A stretch of DNA of 21,615 bases, taken from the NCBI GenBank assembly GCA_002811675.1, contig PDIM01010353.1, forward strand, positions 16,031 to 37,645. The letters are read 5' to 3'. The notes under the pieces are model-generated. The model made no database searches. It was given only the letters and a program-made list of their open reading frames with translations, and was not told the origin of the DNA. Positions 15,707-21,615 of the stretch are shown here, piece after piece. The stretch comes from Ichthyosporea sp. XGB-2017a (Eukaryota; Opisthokonta; Ichthyosporea). The position numbers and the translations under genes were made by a program. Position 1 is the stretch's first letter; the number at the start of each line of letters is the position of its first letter.

Positions 15707-16337
15707 TTTTATATCCTTGATCCCGAATCACCCACTTACCACCCACGTCTTGCAACAGCCAATGAAAAACAAAAACTTCAATACAATCTAATAGTATCCC
15801 AAAGTTAAGAACAGATAGAAATCTTCTCACTCTAGTTCCCTTGATCTCGCGTCCACACTTCTAACAACTCAAACAAAATATGAGTGAATCCCTTATTAAA
15901 TATAGTGTGCGAGAATAACCAAGAATTATATAAATAAAATTACAAATAAAATAATATTTCATTATAGTGCGATTCATTATAGTACTGGTCATATTATCAT
16001 ATTGCCCCGAGGGGGGCGTACTATTACAACTCATCAATCTCTCTGTTTTTCCGCTAATTCGAATTTCGTCGATCCCATCAAAAATTCAAAGTACCAACCA
16101 AAGTGACGCCCTAGTAAGTTCCCGCCAAAAAGAATTGTAGTACATAATATAATTATGCAGTGCACTGTGCAGCGTGATATTTTATCGCGATTCTTGAATC
16201 TCCGGGGGTTTTCCACATTACAATTTACAATACAAAGTACTTGCAAGTTGCAACTACAAGTTAAATATAATATTCTCAATTAATTTTGCAAGTGTACCTG
16301 TACTACACCTGCACTGCATCGACGATATTACAGTACT
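15707..16337. other. Upstream region of the SLC4 gene, AT-rich, no gene
   Basis: It contains the presumed SLC4 promoter. TATAAAA lies directly before the ATG, and TATATAA words occur near 15930. TTCATTATAGTGC (15958-15970) and TTCATTATAGTAC (15973-15985) are direct repeats. TTATAGTACTG at 15978-15988 has an exact inverted copy CAGTACTATAA at 16331-16341, ending at the transposon border. GTACTA/TAGTAC words recur throughout. The minus frame at 16034-16279 is not convincing. Confidence 0.5.
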
Positions 16338-16341
16338 ATAA
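16338..16341 (+). repeat. Left copy of the transposon target-site duplication (ATAA)
   Basis: ATAA directly precedes the terminal CCCAGGCGA, and the same four bases directly follow the other end at 20476-20479. Confidence 0.75.
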
Positions 16342-16354
16342 CCCAGGCGATTGC
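16342..16354 (+). repeat. Left terminal inverted repeat
   Basis: CCCAGGCGATTGC; its partner at 20463-20475 differs by one base. Five bases (CGTTA) separate it from the first 19-bp module. Confidence 0.9.
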
Positions 16355-16359
16355 CGTTA

Positions 16360-16378
16360 GGTGAACAAATTGTTCACC
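16360..16378. promoter_or_regulatory. Subterminal 19-bp palindromic module, left outer
   Basis: GGTGAACAAATTGTTCACC is a perfect palindrome about one central base and is identical to the module at 20444-20462 near the other end. It is a likely transposase recognition site. Confidence 0.8.
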
Positions 16379-16463
16379 GTTAATTTTTGTATGGGATTTT
16401 TTGGTGGTTAATATAAGCTAGGAACTTTGTGACCCACGATTTTTTTTATTATTTTCAATTAAT

Positions 16464-16482
16464 GTTCACCGACTTGTTCACC
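16464..16482. promoter_or_regulatory. Subterminal 19-bp module, left inner (direct repeat form)
   Basis: GTTCACC-GACTT-GTTCACC has the same 7+5+7 layout as the other modules, but both heptamers point the same way. It is followed at 16490-16496 by GGGTTAT, an inverted copy of ATAACCC at the element's border. Confidence 0.75.
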
Positions 16483-16599
16483 TATCTCAGGGTTATATGA
16501 AGACGCAGGTTTGAGCAAAAACTGGCTTCACCATCGTTTTTAGCGCCCTCGAAAACATACGTCCTGCGACTTTAGTTATCTTACTGTTTCGCTTTGTGC

Positions 16600-16605
16600 T
16601 TTATT
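16600..16605 (-). terminator. AATAAA polyadenylation signal of the transposase gene
   Basis: TTTATT on the plus strand is AATAAA for the transposase, 24 bases after its TAG stop (16632-16630). Confidence 0.6.
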
Positions 16606-16629
16606 TTAAAGATTATTATATTCATTTTG

Positions 16630-19600
16630 CTAATTGTGTGTTAAGAGTCGACGCTCCTTTGCGATCTTCTTTCTTTCTATTTCCATTTCGTGCTCTCGAC
16701 GTTGAAGGTTATATTCCACAAGTGCTCTGGCTTTGCCTCTTGATCTTAAGTCCCGGTAGTGTTCTGGATCACGAAACTCCTTTTCTTCGTGGAAGTAGTG
16801 AAAGCACGATTTGTATGTTGCACCTTTACGAGGGACACACAACGGAATTGGGTCCTTCCCGGCGTCGCTCTCCCCAAAAACGCAGTCGCAGCCATATGCA
16901 GTCTTATGTCCTTTTTTTCCATCATATAGTTTAGATCGCTCTGAACACATGATACAGTAGCGCTGACGCGAGAGGTTCATAGCACTTTCTCTTGTACAAG
17001 ATAATCTCCTGATAGTTCCTTGTTCTGATTGGCAAACAGAGTCCCTAGTGTTCCTAGATTGTCTTTTTTTCGCTCCTGAAAGGCTTGCTGCATTTGTTCT
17101 CGCTTTTCGGGGCCGAAGCGCGCTCGTATCAGTTCTCAGACAAGCCATGTTACGAACCGGGTAGATTTCTGGCTCAGAGTGGTAAACAAAGAGAGGCTTT
17201 TCCCAAAGAAAGACACTGTGGCAAAACTCGGCATACGAAGTAAAATTACAGAAATATTTTTTCAACTTGCTATAGGACCTACAATCACCGGGCTGCACAC
17301 ATGCCTTGTTGAGTTTGAAAATGAGAAAAATATTTCTTAGCATGAAAGCATTTGCAAAGCCAAATGTCAGCAAACGAATCCACATTGACGCTCTAGGGCC
17401 AATTTGGCCCCAAGGCATAGCATTACCGTCGATCCTTCGGAACGTTCTATCGACACCACCTTTATGTCTATTCCAATCGACTACAACTTTAGGCTTGATG
17501 TATTGTGCAGGAGGAAAAGGTAAGCCACGCTCCTCTATTTTCTTCAACAGGCATTTCCTTATCAGAAAATGTAACCGGACAGTGTGCATATCAGCGGCAT
17601 AAGGCACTTGCTTTAAGTTGAATTCTGGAATTGGAATGCTATCATCTTCTAGGAATGGAAGATATGGTTTTACAAGCAGTTCCGAAATGGTTTTTCGGTA
17701 TTTCTCTCGTATAGCAGCCGAGACTGTTACGCAGCAAACATATATTATTTTTTTTTTTCAGCGACAACATAGAGACATTTTTCAACATCCAACACTGCCA
17801 AGTGATGATACACCTGCCATCTATATGAGCTGCTGTGAACAAGCTTTTTGAATTCCTCCGAATCTAGCTCACATTGAACAAACCCACTCCCTCGCGCTTT
17901 GGCTTCTCTTATTGTTTTGCTGTTAGTCATTGTTTTAATTTCCACGCAACAAACACTCTCTTGCTCAAAATCTTTGTCCTTCAGCTTTACAATTCCATCT
18001 GCCGATGTTCCTAAACTTTTTATATCAGTTCTTCCTATCAACCCGGGCTCAAAAACAGCAGAAGATGTAGTATAGTTGCTGTTTTCATCAATAAAAGGCT
18101 TTAGTAAACGATCACGAACGACTGGTTCATTGACTTTACCAATTAGAAATTCTTTCTTATCCTTAAAAGGTGCAAGCATCCACTTGGAGAGACAAGTAGA
18201 AAGTACGGATTCTTGTAAAGCTTCAGGATTGTCTTCTAGTTCTTGCGCTTTCAAGATTTCATCAGCAAGTTTAACCTTTGTCCAGCTGTTGGAAACTGAC
18301 ATCGAAGGATTCAGGGATCTTAAAAATGAAACCAAATCGCTTTTACGGTTGAAGTTCTCTTTGTCTAGCAGTTCATCTTTGGTATATTTTCTCGACTTGT
18401 CCACATGTATTGTCGATTTATCTCTGTAAGCGTCAAATTCAGTACAAAAATCGACAAGATCCTCAGGATTGTTATCTTCATCATCACATTCCCGCTCTTC
18501 ATCATCCTCATAGTCAGGATCAAATTCCTCGTCCGATTCACTGTCGCTTTCCCTGGACTCAACAGTACTTGCGCGTTTGTAAATACAGGAGAAAACTGAC
18601 CCGTGCTCTTCAGACGCATTGTTTTTTACCTTTGACATTATTGAACCAACTATGCTACTCGAGCACATAAACTGGCGCATAAGAAACCAATCTGCAGAAC
18701 ACTGTTCGAGGGTTAAAAGTCGCAAATCATCATTGGGTAGCATTTGCATGTACTCACTTGTCGGAACAACCTTGTCCTTTGTTGAGTAGTCAAACATATA
18801 TGGCTTTTCTTGTTCAGTTTCTAAAACTACGACACTTTTCGTATCACGGTAGGCTACGTTATAGACAATGTGTTGCTGATTGTTCTTGTCTGTAACCTTT
18901 TTCCGTGCGACATAAGTTGAAGGGTGCCCTTTGTCTGATATAACACGCTGTCCTTCAAGCCCTTTTCTTTTGAACCCCCCGGTTCTATGGAGAAAGGCAG
19001 TATGGCAAGTGCGTTTCAACGTACCAAGTACCCTTCCAAAAAGCTTAATTATGTATCCAAAATTATTATCCCCTGAATACCCTCTATCCATGCAAAATCT
19101 AGTGTCTTTGTAGTCGGTTGTTTTGGAATCATCAGAGCACATTATGTCAGCCAAGTGAATAGCAGCTAGAGTGCTACTGAACTCAGGATAACAAATGCAA
19201 AGGGAAATGGCTATTCCACAAAATGTAACTGCAACATTCCACATGGGTCCATCTGCCTTTTTCACTTTGTTACGGATTCTTGAATATCCACTGACAGTAC
19301 ACTTAGATAGATTGTCATGGTGATCATCAATAACACATGAGCATCCTTCAAAATGGAACATGTCCGAGGTATGCCTTGAGAAACCATCTACCGCGGCCGA
19401 AAAGCAAGGCTCTCTCTTCCCATCCTCAACAGTTGCGTAATCTAAAGCGTTCAATATCTGGCGAAACCTGCCCTCATCCATTGTTCGGTGTATGCCAAGT
19501 GAAAATGCTTTCTCAGGAGACATGCCTAAAAACTGCAACAAGCCAATGGACTTGACAAACGTACCGAACTCCTCAGTACTCATTTCTGCATACCCTACGC

Positions 19601-20114
19601 TTTTCAGCCCGCTGTTGATATTCCTTTTAAAAAGACCAACCACACTCCAAGGAAGAACTATACTCATCAGTGAACTTAAATCAATCTTTAATCCATCAAC
19701 ATACTTGTCCGAGTTCTCTCTTAGTTTAACGCCAAATTGAAGCATCTTATCGTAGGCCTTTTTGATTTCATTGCGGTATTCTTCTGCGCACTCACTTTCA
19801 ACACCATCAATTTCAATGTCCAAATTACTCTCATTTGGGTCAATATACTCAAACCCATACGAATCAAAAGTTCTCTGAGCTTCCGATTTGCTCTTTTGCG
19901 TCTTTGCTCTTTTAGGGGCAGGAGTAGGATCACTAGAGCCTCCTTCAGCGGTCAAGTCTATTACACGTTCTGCATTATTTCCAGCATTAATTACAGAGTC
20001 TTCCATGGGGGTGCGCGACCTGGTGCCTAGCTCTGTCTCAGATTCACGCTGGCCCTCCGAATCTGAATCTGTGCGATCGCCAAAGAAGTTGAGATCCACA
20101 CCAAACACACTCAT
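16630..20114 (-). CDS. PiggyBac DDE transposase with an inserted YqaJ/lambda-exo-like nuclease; -1 frame change at A11
   Basis: The first ATG is at 20114 (the frame is open eight codons further, only from a TTG). Frame 1 gives 789 residues, down to TAA at 17747-17745; the frame shifted by -1 continues at 17748 to TAG at 16632-16630 (372 more; 1161 in total). The order is an acidic, disordered N-terminus (about 1-90), then the DDE_Tnp_1_7 core with Asp263-Asp264 (VIDDHH), Asp343 (FCMDRGYSGDN) and the strand RDTKSVVVLET (about 423-433). Next comes a nuclease of roughly 360 residues: WFLMR helix (476), Glu663 in IGKVNEP, Asp706 in GTSADG, Glu725 and Lys727 in CCVEIKT, and Gln767 in YRWQVYHHL. 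This is the full PD-(D/E)XK set of YqaJ-type recombinases, itself carrying an acidic stretch and a possible SAP-like helix pair. After the frame change follow the third catalytic Asp889 (RHKGGVD, the piggyBac GGVD motif) and a C-terminal Cys-rich zinc finger (Cys1054, 1057, 1076, 1078, 1093, 1104 and His). It would cut and paste the element; what the nuclease adds is unknown. Confidence 0.88.
17748..17758 (-). other. A11 slippery run at the transposase frame change
   Basis: On the coding strand GCT GAA is completed by a run of 11 A, then TAATAATATATG-like sequence truncated here to TAATATATG. Frame 0 reads GAA AAA AAA AAA TAA and stops at once. Stepping back one base reads ATA ATA TAT and continues 372 codons, including the end of the nuclease fold and Asp889. 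One extra A would give the same result. Directly upstream the second frame has TGA, so the two frames overlap only inside the run. Confidence 0.85.
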
Positions 20115-20138
20115 ATCTTTCTCTCGTCTTTCACACAA

Positions 20139-20389
20139 GCCTTAAAAACAAAGAGTAGCAAAAATAAGTACATGCGTAAGGGATTATCCGAAAAAAAAAA
20201 GAAAAGAAAAAGGAACACAAACAGAGCCACGAGAAAAGGGATATTTAAATCCTCGATTTCACCAACGAAACAACATCCAAGCGTGCTGCATTTTTGTGGA
20301 ACAGCTGCGTTTTGGGTCTACTTTACGAATATCAAATTCTTTTATCAATACAAGTTCTCATAGAAAATTTTTATTTCAAATTTTCGTCA
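20139..20389 (-). other. Transposase 5' leader and promoter region
   Basis: About 250 bases lie between the transposase start and the right inner module. It is AT-rich with an A-rich run at 20190-20215. No clear TATA box or other gene is seen. Confidence 0.4.
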
Positions 20390-20408
20390 GGTGAACAAAA
20401 AGTTCACC
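20390..20408. promoter_or_regulatory. Subterminal 19-bp module, right inner
   Basis: GGTGAAC-AAAAA-GTTCACC is an inverted heptamer pair with a 5-base spacer, 67-85 bp from the right end. Confidence 0.8.
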
Positions 20409-20443
20409 GATACTATATTAGGAAAGGGGTGTAACAATTTGTA

Positions 20444-20462
20444 GGTGAACAAATTGTTCACC
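20444..20462. promoter_or_regulatory. Subterminal 19-bp palindromic module, right outer
   Basis: GGTGAACAAATTGTTCACC is identical to the left outer module and directly abuts the right terminal inverted repeat, whereas the left one is spaced by five bases. Confidence 0.8.
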
Positions 20463-20475
20463 GCAGTCGCCTGGG
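20463..20475 (-). repeat. Right terminal inverted repeat
   Basis: GCAGTCGCCTGGG on the plus strand, the reverse complement of the left end apart from one base. Confidence 0.9.
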
Positions 20476-20479
20476 ATAA
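20476..20479 (+). repeat. Right copy of the target-site duplication (ATAA)
   Basis: ATAA directly follows the terminal CCTGGG and matches 16338-16341. The inferred empty site reads CAGTACTATAAACATTAATT. Confidence 0.75.
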
Positions 20480-20537
20480 ACATTAATTATAAGTTGCTTA
20501 CAAACGACAAAAAAAACTCCTTCAAACGCTCCTTTTC

Positions 20538-20543
20538 TTTATT
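20538..20543 (-). terminator. AATAAA directly after the stop codon of the last gene
   Basis: On the minus strand the coding sequence ends CTG TAT TAA and AATAAAG follows with no gap. This supports exon 2 of the membrane-protein gene as the terminal exon. Confidence 0.65.
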
Positions 20544-21199
20544 TTAATACAGTGTTTTGTTAGAGGTGGGTGTTCGTATATTATCTGAAGCATTCGAGTG
20601 TTCATTTGACATTTTTCTTGACAACAAAGCATCTTCATTGATCATTTTCAATTCCTGTTTGACAAACCTCAAAGCCCGAGCATAAACTAAAATTTACAGC
20701 AAATATGCAGAATATAAGTAAGCTATTGTTCATATGAAAGATATAAACGACTAGTTCGAAATGCAATACAAATAGTCAGAAGGAGCTTACCCAATGTGAT
20801 AACTATTAGAACAAAAACAGCGTGAAAACCTGCACAACTTTTCTTGACGGTTGATAGCTTTTTGGAGACCCGAGCGCTAAAGCTCCTGATTTTGCAATTG
20901 AAGAAACTCATGGTTGAATGGCTTTTAATAAGATTTAGGGAGAGTGAGAGCGAGCTGAGTGGATCGGCAGTGAAATTCGAACTAGAGGAAGAGGATTCAC
21001 AATCTTCTGTTAGGCACAAAGGGATGCGCTTGCTTCCTAGGCTGGACGTTAAAATGGCGGATTCTCGAGGGGCATACATTGGCAAGAAGACGTCGTTCGC
21101 CACATCTCTCAAACTGCAGTCTACTAAAGGGGTATCTGTTGTATAAAGAGTCATTAAAAGGGCGCTAATCATCAAAGCAGTCCCGTAAATGAGTTTCAT
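20544..21199 (-). CDS. Unrecognised single-pass membrane protein, two exons (183 aa)
   Basis: The CDS is complement(21199..20791) joined to complement(20686..20544). Unspliced, the frame runs on to 20723 and ends without any polyadenylation signal. With the GTAAGC donor at 20790 and TTTTAG acceptor ending at 20687, phase 1 is kept on both sides and exon 2 stays open for 47 codons to a TAA fused to AATAAA. Residues 1 to about 20 (MKLIYGTALMISALLMTLY) look like a signal peptide. A Ser-rich luminal part follows, with four Cys and an N-glycosylation site (NFT). A membrane helix (AVFVLIVITLV, split by the intron) then precedes a basic, probably cytosolic tail of about 45 residues (YARALRFVKQELKMINEDAL) ending in NKTLY. 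That suggests a type I membrane protein. I do not recognise a family. Confidence 0.65.
20687..20790 (-). other. Intron (104 nt, phase 1) in the membrane-protein gene
   Basis: On the minus strand the donor is GTAAGC at 20790 and the acceptor AATTTTAG ends at 20687. The joined codon is G+TT (Val), inside the predicted membrane helix, and splicing lengthens that helix and adds the tail. Its size and donor match the two other introns of the window. Confidence 0.7.
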
Positions 21200-21213
21200 T
21201 TTGAATATTCCGC

Positions 21214-21243
21214 ATAAATATATATAACAGGATTCTATATAAT
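21214..21243 (-). promoter_or_regulatory. TATA-rich promoter region of the membrane-protein gene
   Basis: ATAAATATATATA (21214-21226) and CTATATAATT (21234-21243) lie 15-45 bases upstream of the ATG at 21199. The second is the better placed for a TATA box if the leader is short. Base composition alone could produce either. Confidence 0.3.
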
Positions 21244-21266
21244 TATAGTCTCAAACACAGAGTCAT

Positions 21267-21289
21267 GATTCTTTCTCCAAGAAAGAATC
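21267..21289. repeat. Perfect 10-bp hairpin (3-base loop) upstream of the membrane-protein gene
   Basis: GATTCTTTCT-CCA-AGAAAGAATC forms ten consecutive pairs. The TTC/GAA words also recall a heat-shock-element layout, though the spacing is not canonical. It lies about 70 bases upstream of the minus-strand start codon. Confidence 0.75.
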
Positions 21290-21531
21290 CCTATACAATA
21301 TTAACTTGTTTTTTCCCTGCACAGCCCTAAGAAGAGTAAACTAATGCGCTTTACACAGATTCCTACACAAAAATAAAAATATATAACCTCACCATCAAAC
21401 AAACAAAACAAAATAACAAATAACCAAATTAATATAATAATGAAAAAAAGAAAAAAAAACAAGAACAAATAAATAAAGAAAGATTTCCAAATTTGGACCC
21501 ACCGAGGCTTTTTGGCTTTTGTGATTTTTTC

Positions 21532-21532
<1 letters not shown>
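21290..21532. other. AT-rich spacer without a visible gene
   Basis: Mostly A-rich on the plus strand (AACAAAACAAAATAAC-like words). No reading frame, tRNA or repeat of note. Confidence 0.5.
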
Positions 21533-21580
<48 letters not shown>

Positions 21581-21615
21581 TTTTTTTTTTTGTTTTTTTT
21601 TTTTTTTTTTTTTTT
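21533..21615 (+). repeat. Poly-T tract at the window end (83 nt with two G)
   Basis: The last 83 bases are T except for G at 21580 and 21592. Such a tract could mark a contig or read-through break, so its length should not be trusted. Confidence 0.9.

Larger units (their letters stand above)
16342..20475 (-). mobile_element. Complete piggyBac-superfamily DNA transposon with nuclease-bearing transposase (4134 bp)
   Basis: The borders are set by 13-bp terminal inverted repeats, CCCAGGCGATTGC on the left and CCCAGGCGACTGC reading inward from the right (12 of 13 identical). Identity stops exactly at the outer CCC, as is typical for piggyBac ends, and ATAA is duplicated on both sides. The only gene is the transposase on the minus strand. 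Each end carries two 19-bp modules made of GGTGAAC heptamers. No cargo gene is present. It sits between the SLC4 upstream region and the 3' end of the next gene, 68 bp past that gene's stop codon. The intact ends and duplication argue for a fairly young insertion. Confidence 0.92.

Noticed and set aside
17721-17812. An intron explaining the transposase frame change (donor CAG|GTGTATC, acceptor AACAG)
   Set aside because: The donor is phase 0 and the acceptor phase 1, so the frame would not be restored. It would also delete the conserved end of the nuclease motif (QVYHHL and the following strands), which is intact.
1-21615. CRISPR arrays, bacterial operons or viral genes
   Set aside because: No regularly spaced repeats of that kind and no viral structural or replication genes. 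The YqaJ-type domain is phage-like in origin as a family, but here is part of the transposase gene.

Overview
The window is nuclear DNA from a eukaryote with few introns, most likely a protist or alga; I cannot name the lineage from sequence alone. The evidence is three short GT-AG introns (104, 109 and 133 nt), AATAAA polyadenylation signals that often sit only a few bases after the stop codon, a Pol III tRNA gene followed by T-runs, long A/T homopolymers between genes, and standard-code reading frames for typical eukaryotic membrane proteins.

Layout from left to right. (1) At 3-827 is the 3' end of a (+) gene for an Arg/Gly-rich protein built from about 82-84-residue tandem repeats. (2) At about 828-2817 is a gene-poor stretch with an intact tRNA-Pro(UGG), tRNA-Pro relics, a possible minus-strand coding fragment and pyrimidine tracts. 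(3) At 2818-3279 is a (+) TMEM97/sigma-2-receptor-like protein, convergent with a very large (-) ABCC-type transporter at 3298-8931; only 18 bp separate their stop codons. (4) At 8932-11170 is a long spacer with one weak minus-strand coding candidate. (5) At 11171-12974 is a (+) one-intron serine carboxypeptidase with a membrane anchor, convergent with a (-) full-length SLC4-type anion transporter at 13036-15706 that has a 38-nt first coding exon. (6) At 16342-20475 is a complete piggyBac-superfamily DNA transposon. (7) At 20544-21199 is a (-) two-exon gene for an unrecognised single-pass membrane protein. The window ends in an AT-rich stretch and an 83-nt poly-T tract.

The most interesting object is the transposon. 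Its single gene encodes a piggyBac DDE transposase in which a complete YqaJ/lambda-exonuclease-like PD-(D/E)XK nuclease lies inside the catalytic core, between the second and third catalytic aspartates. The reading frame changes by -1 at a run of 11 A, exactly at the end of the nuclease and before the third aspartate. An active transposase would therefore need frameshifting or slippage, or the copy is dead, or the run is mis-sequenced. The ends carry 13-bp inverted repeats, four 19-bp modules (two per end) built from the heptamer GGTGAAC, and a 4-bp ATAA target duplication instead of the usual TTAA.

The housekeeping genes (ABC transporter, SLC4 transporter, carboxypeptidase, TMEM97-like protein) show no sign of being one pathway. 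They look like ordinary neighbours arranged in convergent pairs, with the transposon inserted between the upstream region of the SLC4 gene and the 3' end of the last gene.
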